Positions 1-7,109 are shown, counted from the stretch's first letter. The stretch is 10,908 bases of DNA from Haemophilus parahaemolyticus (GCF_018373095.1 NZ_JAHAHT010000058.1:1-10908), one strand, 5' to 3'. A program made the numbers and translations. Notes: a model not told the origin generated them from the letters alone.

Positions 1-1240
1 CTGAAACAGGTTTTCGTTTTATCGCCTCCAACGCTAATAAAAGCAGTTGCCCGCCATCTAAAGGCAGGATTGGAAAGAGGTTCATTACACCTAAATTCAC
101 GCTAATTAACGCCATAAAACTGAGATAATACACCCAGCCTATTTCAGCGGTAGCAGCCGCTCCTTTCGCCATCGAAATCGGACCGCTCATATTGTTCAAA
201 GACAACTCGCCTGTGATTAAATTCCCAATAAACTGGAAAATGCTATGAATAAGAGATCCAACCTTATCTACACTTTTGCCGATTGCCGTAAGCATATCAT
301 ACTCTAGCACCATCTGGTATTTCTCGCCAATGCCTTCATAAGTTGGCGTAATACCAATAACATAACGATCTTTTTGCTTTTCAGGCATAATTTCAACCGC
401 TTGTTTTTGTTTGTTTGAGCCTTCGATTTCAAGCGTAATTGGCTGCCCTGTTTGCACCGTTTTAACTAAATTTTGCCAATCAAATGGCTGATGATTTACC
501 GTTAAAATTTTATCCTGTGCTTTCAACCCTGCTTTTTCAGCAGGTGAATGAGGTAAAACTTGAGCAATCTCAGATTTAATCACTGTATTTTTAGGACGTA
601 TCCCTAAACTGATTAATGGGCTTTCTTTTGTACCATCAACTTTCCAATCCGTTAAATTGAGATAGAAACGTTGCGGATGATCTTCATCAATACTTGAGCC
701 TAAAACTTCTACACGTTCTGCCCCTAGATTGTCAATTAATGCAAGACTTACTTCTTCCCAATCTAAAACGGTTTTCCCTGCTACCTGTTTGATCTCAAAT
801 TCAATAGGTACATTTGCTTGAGCTGCAATTGAATTAGGTAGCACCTGCCCAATAACAGGTTTAAGCGTTGGAATGCCACTAACAAACACCGCCCAATAAG
901 CGGCAACTGCAAAAATAAAATTTGCAATAGGCCCAGCACTGATAATAAAGGCACGTTGAAGAGGTGATTTTTTTGATAAAGATTGCGAAATCGGCACATC
1001 AATTTTCTGTTTATTGATTTCAGGCTCACCATTCCACATCTGCACATAGCCACCAAGTGGAATCAATGAGAAAGCAAATTCTGTGCCATGCTTATCTTTT
1101 TTTCTAAATAGTATCTTGCCAAAGCCAATCGAAAAACGAATGACTTTGACGCCACAGCGGCGAGCCGCCCAGAAATGACCATACTCGTGCACAAACACAA
1201 GTATGCAGATTAAAATAAAAAATGAAATAATTGAGCTCAT
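1..1240 (-). CDS. rseP: RseP, inner-membrane site-2 zinc metalloprotease (C-terminus cut by window edge)
   Basis: My translation runs open from the ATG at 1240 down to position 2 (413 codons) without a stop or frameshift. The E. coli protein is about 450 residues, so roughly the last 30-40 are outside the window. The N-terminal membrane segment carries the zinc motif HEYGH at residues 18-22, followed by a GFG motif (SIGFGK) and LIPLGGY. Two PDZ-like stretches occupy the middle. The C-terminal part has NNMSGPISMAKGA and the third metal-ligand motif LPLDGG (Asp at about 395). By family knowledge it cleaves RseA inside the membrane after DegS, releasing sigma-E, and also clears remnant signal peptides. 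It starts 12 nt after the cdsA stop, so it is the third gene of an uppS-cdsA-rseP operon. After GGY the sequence reads VQMWNGE, where E. coli has VKMLDER, a local divergence. Catalytic motifs are intact. Confidence 0.95.
   Translation of the reverse strand, partial: MSSIISFFILICILVFVHEYGHFWAARRCGVKVIRFSIGFGKILFRKKDKHGTEFAFSLIPLGGYVQMWNGEPEINKQKIDVPISQSLSKKSPLQRAFIISAGPIANFIFAVAAYWAVFVSGIPTLKPVIGQVLPNSIAAQANVPIEFEIKQVAGKTVLDWEEVSLALIDNLGAERVEVLGSSIDEDHPQRFYLNLTDWKVDGTKESPLISLGIRPKNTVIKSEIAQVLPHSPAEKAGLKAQDKILTVNHQPFDWQNLVKTVQTGQPITLEIEGSNKQKQAVEIMPEKQKDRYVIGITPTYEGIGEKYQMVLEYDMLTAIGKSVDKVGSLIHSIFQFIGNLITGELSLNNMSGPISMAKGAAATAEIGWVYYLSFMALISVNLGVMNLFPILPLDGGQLLLLALEAIKRKPVS
396..404 (-). other. 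DNA uptake signal core, Apl type
   Basis: On the minus strand this reads ACAAGCGGT, the exact nine-base core of the uptake signal known from the Actinobacillus pleuropneumoniae/Mannheimia branch of Pasteurellaceae. It lies inside rseP, where it encodes Gln-Ala-Val. The next base is T, where the fuller consensus has C. Confidence 0.6.
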
Positions 1241-1252
1241 TCTTTACCTAAA

Positions 1253-2122
1253 TTAAAGCACAAAGAAAAACATCGTAGCAAAGAACGGAATCGCCGCAGT
1301 TAAGCTATCAACACGGTCTAAAATACCACCGTGCCCAGGGATTAGATTACTACTATCTTTAATACCTGCTTGGCGTTTAAACATACTTTCAGCTAAATCT
1401 CCCAATACTGAAATTGCTACTGTTGCAACAGATACAGCAATAAATGGAATCGTTTCTAAAGTACGACCAAAAACATCGTTCGGCGTTGCCTGCAAGAACA
1501 CAAATGCAATCACACCCGAAGTAAATAAGCCGCCTAATGCCCCTTCCCAAGATTTACCTGGCGATACTTTTGGTGCCAGTTTATGTTTACCTAAAGCTCG
1601 ACCAAAGAAATAAGCACCAGAATCTGCTCCCCAAACAAGCAAGAAAACATAAAGTAATAAATAAGTGCCTTGGTAAGCATCCAAAGTATAATTATTAAAA
1701 CGGATAGCCAATAAACCAATTAAGAACGGGAAAAGCGTACAAATACCGAATAAAAATTTCGCCACGACTGATTTCGCCCATAATTTTGCAGAGTTGGGAT
1801 AGGTCACCACTAAAGCAAGAGCTGCCAACCACCACACACAAGCAATGAAAAGTGCAATAACGCTTAAATCTGTCGTAAAGCGCGCCGCATTAATATAATC
1901 TGTATTCGCAACAACCAAAAGCAAAAGAATACAGGACGTCACACCAGCAACAACTACGCGCGACATCTGGCTTTTAAAGCCTACAAATTGAGCCCACTCC
2001 CACATACCAAGCACCACTAATGCTGAAAGAGCAATTGTCAATGCCAAGGGCGGGAAACAAAAAATCGCAGCTAATGCCACAATAACCATTACAATCGCAG
2101 AAAGTACACGTTCTTTTAGCAT
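1253..2122 (-). CDS. cdsA: Phosphatidate cytidylyltransferase (CDP-diacylglycerol synthase)
   Basis: CdsA converts phosphatidic acid and CTP to CDP-diacylglycerol plus pyrophosphate in the inner membrane, the precursor of all phospholipids. The 289-residue protein is strongly hydrophobic with several membrane segments. Near its C-terminus it carries the family signature almost letter for letter: S-x-F-K-R, then K-D, then the stretch IPGHGGILDRVDS. The conserved acidic region GADSGAYFFGRALGKHKLAP and SPGKSWEGA are also present. The ATG at 2122 is preceded by AAAGGA with 7 nt spacing. The gene begins 21 nt after uppS and ends 12 nt before rseP, so the three are almost certainly co-transcribed, an order conserved in gamma-proteobacteria. 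Length is normal for the family. Nothing looks broken. Confidence 0.96.
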   Translation of the reverse strand: MLKERVLSAIVMVIVALAAIFCFPPLALTIALSALVVLGMWEWAQFVGFKSQMSRVVVAGVTSCILLLLVVANTDYINAARFTTDLSVIALFIACVWWLAALALVVTYPNSAKLWAKSVVAKFLFGICTLFPFLIGLLAIRFNNYTLDAYQGTYLLLYVFLLVWGADSGAYFFGRALGKHKLAPKVSPGKSWEGALGGLFTSGVIAFVFLQATPNDVFGRTLETIPFIAVSVATVAISVLGDLAESMFKRQAGIKDSSNLIPGHGGILDRVDSLTAAIPFFATMFFFVL

Positions 2123-2143
2123 TTTTTATTCCTTTCTTATTTT

Positions 2144-2860
2144 TTAGCAACTGCCAAAACGGCGATTGCGTTGCTGATAAGCGATAATCGCTTCGCTAAA
2201 TACATTATCATCAAAATCTGGCCACAAAACAGGCGTAAAAAAGAGTTCTGCATATGCTATTTGCCAGAGTAAGAAATTACTGATCCGCTGCTCACCACTA
2301 GTACGAATAAGTAAATCTACTTGCGGTTGCTCTTCAGTGACTAAGGCTTTTTCAAATATCTCTGGAGTAATTTGCTCAACCGCCAACTCACCCAATTTGA
2401 CTTTCACGGCCACTTTTTGAGCAGCTTGAGTAATATCCCAATACCCACCATAATTCGCTGCAACATTTAAAATCAAACCTGTATTTTGAGAGGTTAGCTC
2501 TTCTGAATCTCTAATTTTCTTCTGCAAACTTTCGCTAAAACGAGATTTATCACCAATCACTTTTAGCTGAATATTATTTTTATGAAGTTTTTTTACTTCA
2601 GAATTAAGCGCAGTCATAAACAATGTCATTAATGCAGAAACTTCCGTTTCAGGACGACTCCAATTCTCACTGCTAAACGCATAAAGCGTCAAAACTTTGA
2701 TCCCGTATTTGGCTGCAAAACTTACCGCAGAACGCACCGCTTTCACCCCATTTTGGTGACCAAACACCCGCAGTTTGCCTTGCTTTTTTGCCCAACGCCC
2801 GTTACCATCCATAATAATTGCAACGTGCTGAGGCATATTTTGAGGATCAAAATTCATCAT
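2144..2860 (-). CDS. uppS: Undecaprenyl diphosphate synthase (cis-prenyltransferase)
   Basis: UppS adds eight isopentenyl units in cis to farnesyl diphosphate, giving the C55 lipid carrier for peptidoglycan, O-antigen and capsule. The cytosolic 238-residue protein has the phosphate-binding motif IIMDGNGRWAKK with the catalytic Asp at residue 18. It also has LYAFSSENWSRP, NVAANYGG and the C-terminal substrate motif LLIRTSGEQRISNF. E. coli has GEHRISNF at the last site; Gln in this position is my reading, not a break. The protein ends about 10-15 residues earlier than the E. coli enzyme and its N-terminus is also a little shorter. It starts with tandem ATG codons; AAGGA lies 8 nt before the first, which I prefer. 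It is the first gene of the operon with cdsA and rseP, and its substrate is the product of IspA, encoded at 9042-9935. Confidence 0.96.
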   Translation of the reverse strand: MMNFDPQNMPQHVAIIMDGNGRWAKKQGKLRVFGHQNGVKAVRSAVSFAAKYGIKVLTLYAFSSENWSRPETEVSALMTLFMTALNSEVKKLHKNNIQLKVIGDKSRFSESLQKKIRDSEELTSQNTGLILNVAANYGGYWDITQAAQKVAVKVKLGELAVEQITPEIFEKALVTEEQPQVDLLIRTSGEQRISNFLLWQIAYAELFFTPVLWPDFDDNVFSEAIIAYQQRNRRFGSC

Positions 2861-2881
2861 TATACCTATCCTTATCCAAAT

Positions 2882-2919
2882 AGAAATGGCGATAACTATA
2901 CCACAGTATCGCCATTTCT
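2882..2919. repeat. Perfect 13-bp inverted repeat between adeP and uppS
   Basis: The left arm AGAAATGGCGATA (2882-2894) is the exact reverse complement of TATCGCCATTTCT (2907-2919), with a 12-nt spacer. RNA of either strand could form a strong hairpin. There is no clear U-run after it; on the minus strand it is followed by ATTTGG. It could be a weak terminator for the usg-adeP transcript, or a protein-binding dyad at the uppS promoter, whose -10 lies in the spacer. Confidence 0.7.
2895..2903 (-). promoter_or_regulatory. Candidate extended -10 of the uppS-cdsA-rseP promoter
   Basis: On the minus strand this reads TGGTATAGT, a TGn extension plus a 5/6 match to TATAAT. The -35 position 17 nt upstream (TAGAAG) is poor, which is tolerable for an extended -10 promoter. 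Transcription would begin near 2888, about 28 nt before the uppS ATG. The element sits in the spacer of the inverted repeat at 2882-2919. Confidence 0.4.
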
Positions 2920-2969
2920 TCTAGTAACACCTATTTGCTAAAATAACAGTAATAAATTAAATAACGAGA

Positions 2970-4265
2970 CTACCCAACCCAAATAAATTTAATCAAAAAT
3001 AAGATCGATACCACTGCAATAGAAGGGTTGATTTCTTTAAATCTGCCTGTGCAAGCCTTCATTACGCAATAGCTGATAAAGCCGAAAGCAATGCCTTCGG
3101 TAATTGAGTACGTAAATGGCATCATCGCAGTAGTGATGAATGCGGGGGTAGCTTCGGTTAAGTCATTCCATTTCACTTCGATGAGGCTTGAAGCCATTAA
3201 AATGCCCACAAACACCAATGCTCCAGCGGTTGCATAAGCAGGCACAACACTTGCCAGTGGGGAGAAGAAAATAGTCAGCAAGAAGAGCACGCCAACCACA
3301 ACCGCTGTTAAGCCTGTTCGACCGCCAACTGATACACCTGAACCGCTTTCAATGTAGGTACTAACCGCCGATGTGCCCATTAACGAGCCTGCCATTGCTG
3401 CGATGCTGTCTACAAAAAGTGCTTGTTTCATACGTGGGAAACGCCCTTGTTTATCGGCAAAGCCTGCTTTGGTTGTTACTGCAATCAGCGTACCAGAACT
3501 GTCGAAAAGGTTTACCAACAAGAATGAGAAAATGATGCCAAGCAAGCCCAAATCAAACGCTCCAGCAACATCCACTTGCCCAACAACAGAATCTAAACTT
3601 GGTGGCATAGAAACAATACCGTGGAAGGCCACTGCAGGATCGAAAATCAAGGCAAGCCCTGTGATGAGTGCGATGGAAATTAATACGCCTGAATGAATGC
3701 CTTTTGCGGATAAAATCACAATCACAAAGAAGCCGAGCACACCTAACAAGACTTTTGGATCGTGCAAATTGCCCAAAGCAACTAAGGTGTCAGCATTCGG
3801 CACAACAATGCCCATATTTTTAAAGCCGATTAAAGCAATAAACAAGCCGATACCCGCACCAATCCCAACACGCAAGCCGTGCGGAATCGATGCCATAAAC
3901 CAGTAGCGAATTTTAAGCAGTGTGAGCAAGAATAAGCCGACCGAACCTAAGAAAATTGCCCCCATCCCAACTTGCCACGAGTAACCCAATTTTTGCACGA
4001 CTACAAACGCAAAAAAGGCATTCAACCCCATTGCAGGTGCAAGAGCGATTGGAAGATTACTGAATAATCCCATGGCAATCGTACCGAATGCGGCAATTAA
4101 ACAGGTGGTCACGAACACCACTTGCGTATCCATTCCCGCAATGCCTAAAATTGACGGGTTCACAAACACGATATAAACCATCGTGAAGAAAGTAGTGATC
4201 CCCGCAATCACTTCAGTTTTAGCATTACTGCCTTTTTCTTTTAATGCGAATAATTTTTCTAGCAT
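2970..4265 (-). CDS. adeP: Adenine permease, NCS2/AzgA-like purine:proton symporter
   Basis: The 431-residue, highly hydrophobic protein belongs to the NCS2 nucleobase transporters, AzgA-like branch, which has around 14 transmembrane segments. Diagnostic stretches are TEVIAGITTFFTMVYIVFVNP near the N-terminus, APAMGLNAFFAFVVVQ, LVNLFDSSGTLIAVT, then GTSAVSTYIESGSGVSVGGR and GLTAVVVG. The C-terminal half ends with ITEGIAFGFISYCVMK. It aligns, from memory, along its whole length with E. coli AdeP (PurP), including RMKQALFVDSI and FVTTCLIAAFG, and less well with the guanine/hypoxanthine transporters, so adenine uptake is the likely role. Substrate is inferred from similarity only. It starts 13 nt after the usg stop with GAGG 8 nt upstream of the ATG, suggesting co-transcription with usg. 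No purine riboswitch is visible before it. Confidence 0.88.
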   Translation of the reverse strand: MLEKLFALKEKGSNAKTEVIAGITTFFTMVYIVFVNPSILGIAGMDTQVVFVTTCLIAAFGTIAMGLFSNLPIALAPAMGLNAFFAFVVVQKLGYSWQVGMGAIFLGSVGLFLLTLLKIRYWFMASIPHGLRVGIGAGIGLFIALIGFKNMGIVVPNADTLVALGNLHDPKVLLGVLGFFVIVILSAKGIHSGVLISIALITGLALIFDPAVAFHGIVSMPPSLDSVVGQVDVAGAFDLGLLGIIFSFLLVNLFDSSGTLIAVTTKAGFADKQGRFPRMKQALFVDSIAAMAGSLMGTSAVSTYIESGSGVSVGGRTGLTAVVVGVLFLLTIFFSPLASVVPAYATAGALVFVGILMASSLIEVKWNDLTEATPAFITTAMMPFTYSITEGIAFGFISYCVMKACTGRFKEINPSIAVVSILFLIKFIWVG

Positions 4266-4279
4266 TCTCTTTGCCTCAA

Positions 4280-5266
4280 TTAGTAATCTAACACCAATGC
4301 CAATAATTCAACCGCTAAAAATGCAAGGCTAAATTTTTGTTCATCGGCAACAGACCAGAATTGCAAAGCATTTTCCTCTTTTGCAAGTAACTGGCTGATT
4401 TGCAATGCATTTTGTTCTTCATTTTCGCCATTTTTCACCGGCGTTTGTACTCCATTTTCACTGAAATGAATCCAAGCATTATTTGCCCAATCGGCACTTA
4501 ATGCTTCCACATCTAATTCATATTCAGACTGTACGGAAACCATTTGCGACACGCCATAGAACACAGGCACTTGTACTGAGTGGAAAGTCACGGAAGCGGT
4601 TAAATTTGGCAAAACTTTTGCAAGTTGCAATTCAAACACACGAGAGAATGGCAGTTGTTTTTCTTCGCCTTGTACATTTGCAGGCACAACATCAAAGGCA
4701 ATGCGTTCTGCATTTTCATCAAATGGAATACCGTTTAATAAACGTGCGGTTTGCCCTGCTAATTCTTTCACTTTTTCTTCACCAAAATAGGCTGACGGCA
4801 GAAGTGAAGTCACGAAAATCTGGCTAAGTTGTTGGTCTAAAATCGGTTGTAGTGCGAGCACTAATTGCGAAATTTGCGGATTAGCCAATGCCACAATGTT
4901 GTGTTCGCGAAGGTTAATGAGGGCTTCATTATTCACATTTGGCACAATCACTGGCACATTACCAATCAGAGAGGTAATGCCAAACAGATCGAGAATAATA
5001 CAGCCCGCTTGAGCGGCTTTTGCTAAGGTTTCTGCTTGAGCCATTGGTGCGGCAAATAACACATGGGTAAATTGCGACCAATCGAGATTATCTAATTCAA
5101 ATTGCTCAACGGCTTTCGTGCCGAAACGAAGGTTTTGCTCTTCACCAAAAGGTTCGATTTCAACCGCGGAAACTTTATCAAAGGTCAAATTACTGTTTTC
5201 TAATGCTTCAAGTAATTTTTCAGCTAGGGTAAAATCAGCGGCAATGGCGAGATGAATTTGAGACAT
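4280..5266 (-). CDS. usg: Usg, aspartate-semialdehyde-dehydrogenase-like protein of unknown function
   Basis: This 328-residue protein matches the Usg (USG-1) family, a relative of aspartate-semialdehyde dehydrogenase. Shared stretches with E. coli Usg include ARLLNGIPFDE, VQVPVFYGVSQMV and the C-terminal QFWSVAD. The nucleotide-binding glycine motif (GATGxVG) of true dehydrogenases is replaced by AIAADFTLAEKLLEAL. The active-site region reads FVTSLLPSAYFGEE, with no cysteine, so dehydrogenase activity is doubtful. An in-frame extension to 5449 exists, but I chose the ATG at 5266. It has AAGGAAG 5 nt upstream, homologues begin there, and the longer form would run across the ybaK start. In E. 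coli usg neighbours truA; here it leads into the adenine permease and diverges from ybaK. The true role is unknown. Confidence 0.88.
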   Translation of the reverse strand: MSQIHLAIAADFTLAEKLLEALENSNLTFDKVSAVEIEPFGEEQNLRFGTKAVEQFELDNLDWSQFTHVLFAAPMAQAETLAKAAQAGCIILDLFGITSLIGNVPVIVPNVNNEALINLREHNIVALANPQISQLVLALQPILDQQLSQIFVTSLLPSAYFGEEKVKELAGQTARLLNGIPFDENAERIAFDVVPANVQGEEKQLPFSRVFELQLAKVLPNLTASVTFHSVQVPVFYGVSQMVSVQSEYELDVEALSADWANNAWIHFSENGVQTPVKNGENEEQNALQISQLLAKEENALQFWSVADEQKFSLAFLAVELLALVLDY

Positions 5267-5305
5267 TTTATCTTCCTTATTTGCATTTAAAGTGCGTAGA
5301 GCGTA

Positions 5306-5311
5306 ATTATA
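5306..5311 (-). promoter_or_regulatory. Candidate -10 of the usg-adeP promoter
   Basis: On the minus strand this is a perfect TATAAT, about 40 nt before the usg ATG. No good -35 is seen 16-18 nt upstream; that position overlaps the ybaK start codon. On the plus strand the same AT-rich patch gives TATAAC (5308-5313), a possible -10 for ybaK, so the two promoters may overlap in this 67-nt divergent gap. Confidence 0.4.
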
Positions 5312-5333
5312 ACCTAATTTCAAGGAGCGAGTG

Positions 5334-5810
5334 ATGACACCAGCAGTAAATCTTTTGAAAAAACAGAAAATTGCTTTCCAACTACATCCATACGAACACG
5401 ATCCGAATAACACGAATTTTGGGCAAGAAGCGGTCGAAAAATTAGGCATTGATGCAAATCAAACGTTTAAAACGTTGTTAGTGGCAGAAAATGGCGATCA
5501 GAAGAAACTTGCTGTGATGGTTGTACCCGTTTCAAGCACGTTAAATTTAAAAAAAGCAGCTCACGCTTTAGGCGTAAAAAAAGTCGAAATGGCAGATAAA
5601 GAAATCGCACAAAAAACAACAGGCTATCTGCTTGGGGGTATTAGTCCACTTGGGCAGAAAAAACGTTTACCAACGGTGATCGATGAATCAGCAACCCAGT
5701 TTGCAACAATGTTTGTTTCAGGTGGAAAACGTGGTTTAGATGTAGAACTCGCCCCGCAAGATTTAGCGAAAGTATTGGATGCGAAGTTTATGGAGATTAA
5801 GGATGATTAG
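5334..5810 (+). CDS. ybaK: YbaK, Cys-tRNA(Pro)/Cys-tRNA(Cys) deacylase
   Basis: YbaK hydrolyses cysteine mischarged on tRNA(Pro) by prolyl-tRNA synthetase, acting in trans as a free-standing editing domain. The 158-residue protein matches H. influenzae YbaK (HI1434) almost end to end and has the same length. Common segments are HDPNN, the lysine-containing FKTLLVAENGDQKKLAV (this lysine is the key editing residue in the family), LNLKKAAHALGVKKVEMAD, GYLLGGISPLGQKK and FVSGGKRGLDVELAPQDLAKVL. The ATG at 5334 is chosen over an in-frame GTG at 5331 because AAGGAG lies 6 nt from the ATG but only 3 nt from the GTG. It is divergent from usg, an adjacency I also recall from H. influenzae. It is followed 88 nt later by pheA on the same strand. 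Confidence 0.95.
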   Translation: MTPAVNLLKKQKIAFQLHPYEHDPNNTNFGQEAVEKLGIDANQTFKTLLVAENGDQKKLAVMVVPVSSTLNLKKAAHALGVKKVEMADKEIAQKTTGYLLGGISPLGQKKRLPTVIDESATQFATMFVSGGKRGLDVELAPQDLAKVLDAKFMEIKDD

Positions 5811-5829
5811 CAAAGTTTTCAGAGAAAGC

Positions 5830-5839
5830 GACCGCTTGT
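5830..5839 (-). other. DNA uptake signal, Apl type (10-base match)
   Basis: On the minus strand this reads ACAAGCGGTC, the full ten-base Apl-type uptake signal. It is intergenic, in the 88-nt gap between ybaK and pheA, next to a T-rich run on the plus strand (5839-5848). No convincing stem forms around it, so it is a lone signal rather than one of the paired signals that serve as terminators. Confidence 0.7.
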
Positions 5840-5862
5840 CTTTTCTTTAAGGCTGAAATCGC

Positions 5863-5868
5863 TATAAT
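5863..5868 (+). promoter_or_regulatory. Candidate -10 of the pheA promoter
   Basis: Perfect TATAAT 30 nt before the pheA ATG. The -35 position is T-rich and weak (TTGTCT at 5836-5841 is too far, 21 nt). If used, transcription starts near 5875, leaving about 24 nt of leader, too short for a phenylalanine-rich leader peptide and attenuator. Confidence 0.4.
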
Positions 5869-5898
5869 TTTGCAATTATTTATTTTTGAGAACAAATT

Positions 5899-7056
5899 AT
5901 GTCCCTAGACCTAACTAATATCCGCACACAAATTACCAGTCTTGACCGCCATATTTTAAAGCTATTATCCGAGCGCCATCGCTTGGCGTTTGATGTGGTG
6001 CGTAGCAAAGAGATTACGCAAAAGCCACTTCGCGATGTTGTTCGTGAGAAAGAACTTTTGCAAGAATTAGTCAATTTTGCTGAATCGGAAAATTATCAGC
6101 TTGATCCTCAATATGTCACCCAAATTTTCCAACGTATTATTGAAGATTCTGTATTAACGCAGCAACATTACCTACAAAATAAATTGAATGAACAAAAAGA
6201 AGAGAGCCTTTCCATTGCATTTTTAGGGATGCGTGGCTCTTATTCTAATATGGCTGCACGCCAATTTGCGAAGAAATACCAAGGCAATTTGGTGGAACTA
6301 AATTGTGCCTCATTTGATGAGATTTTTGCCAAAGTGGAAAAAGGTGAAGCAGATTTTGGAGTACTACCGCTGGAAAACACGACTTCAGGTTCAATCAATG
6401 AAGTTTACGATTTATTACAACATACAGAGCTCGCTTTAGTGGGCGAATTAGCTTATCCAATCAAACATTGTTTGTTAGCAAATGGCAACGTAGATTTAGC
6501 TGAAATTGATACGATTTACACTCACTCACAACCTGCTCAGCAATGTAGCCAATTTATTCAAAGCCTTGACCGCGTGCATATCAAATATTGCGAAAGTAGC
6601 TCGCACGCGATGCAGATGGTTGCTCGCTTAAATAAACCAAATGTGGCTGCCATTGGCAATGAAGATGGTGGTAAACTTTACGGTTTAAGTAGCATTAAAT
6701 CGGAAATTGCTAACCAAGTGAATAACATTACTCGCTTTATTGTGGTGGCAAAAGAGGCGGTAAACGTTTCTCCGCAAGTGCAAACCAAAACGCTATTATT
6801 GATGACCACCACTCAACAAGCAGGTGCATTAGTTGATGCATTAATGGTGTTCAAACAATTCGGCATTCGTATGTTGAAATTAGAATCTCGCCCAATCTAC
6901 GGTAAATCATGGGAAGAGATGTTCTATGTTGAACTGGAAGCCAATATGCACAATGAAAATACACAAAAAGCACTGGAAGCATTAAAAACGGTAACTGGCT
7001 TCTTAAAAGTGTTAGGCTGTTATCCTAGTGAGATTATTGAGCCTGTTAAAATTTAA
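5899..7056 (+). CDS. pheA: Bifunctional chorismate mutase / prephenate dehydratase (P-protein)
   Basis: PheA turns chorismate into prephenate and then phenylpyruvate, the committed branch to phenylalanine. The 385 residues have the E. coli domain order and nearly the same length (386). An AroQ-type chorismate mutase spans about 1-90, with the active-site residues aligned as Arg9, Arg26, Lys37, Asp46, Arg49 and Gln88. The prephenate dehydratase domain spans about 104-285, with FLGMRGSYSNMAAR, PLENTTSGSINEVYDLL and the catalytic TRF at 278-280. A C-terminal ACT domain has GALV at 309-312 and ESRP at 329-332, the phenylalanine-binding motifs, so feedback inhibition is expected. The last two landmark positions coincide with E. 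coli numbering. The ATG at 5899 is preceded only by a weak GAG. The gene is probably transcribed from its own promoter and converges on the small lipoprotein gene. Confidence 0.97.
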   Translation: MSLDLTNIRTQITSLDRHILKLLSERHRLAFDVVRSKEITQKPLRDVVREKELLQELVNFAESENYQLDPQYVTQIFQRIIEDSVLTQQHYLQNKLNEQKEESLSIAFLGMRGSYSNMAARQFAKKYQGNLVELNCASFDEIFAKVEKGEADFGVLPLENTTSGSINEVYDLLQHTELALVGELAYPIKHCLLANGNVDLAEIDTIYTHSQPAQQCSQFIQSLDRVHIKYCESSSHAMQMVARLNKPNVAAIGNEDGGKLYGLSSIKSEIANQVNNITRFIVVAKEAVNVSPQVQTKTLLLMTTTQQAGALVDALMVFKQFGIRMLKLESRPIYGKSWEEMFYVELEANMHNENTQKALEALKTVTGFLKVLGCYPSEIIEPVKI

Positions 7057-7065
7057 AGAAATTGC

Positions 7066-7097
7066 CTGCTTGTTAAACTGAATAACTTTACAAGCAG
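7066..7097. terminator. Probable bidirectional terminator between pheA and the lipoprotein gene
   Basis: CTGCTTGT (7066-7073) pairs exactly with ACAAGCAG (7090-7097). With one bulged T the stem extends by AAA/TTT. On the plus strand it is followed by a U-rich stretch (TTATATTTTT, 7098-7107), and on the minus strand by AATTTCTTT, so it could end both converging transcripts. Each arm is one base off the Apl-type uptake core. Confidence 0.6.
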
Positions 7098-7109
7098 TTA
7101 TATTTTTAA

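Noticed and set aside
781..1056. 91-residue minus-strand open frame
   Set aside because: It lies out of frame inside rseP, whose own frame carries the conserved GGYV and SAGPIANFIFAV motifs.
2753..2941. 62-residue plus-strand open frame over the start of uppS and the upstream gap
   Set aside because: Mostly antisense to uppS, no ribosome site and no recognisable protein features.
3373..3906. Two adjacent plus-strand open frames antisense to the permease
   Set aside because: Low-complexity products rich in Pro, Lys and Thr, typical of the reverse of a membrane-protein gene; the minus strand encodes a clear NCS2 transporter.
4483..4827. 114-residue plus-strand open frame
   Set aside because: Antisense to usg, no family resemblance.
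5267..5449. 61-residue N-terminal extension of usg
   Set aside because: It is antisense to ybaK and unlike Usg homologues; the ATG at 5266 has a good Shine-Dalgarno.
5821..5848. Possible terminator after ybaK
   Set aside because: Only about 4 bp of stem (AAGC/GCTT) forms before the T-rich run; the AAGC arm abuts the uptake signal and the GCTT arm lies within it.
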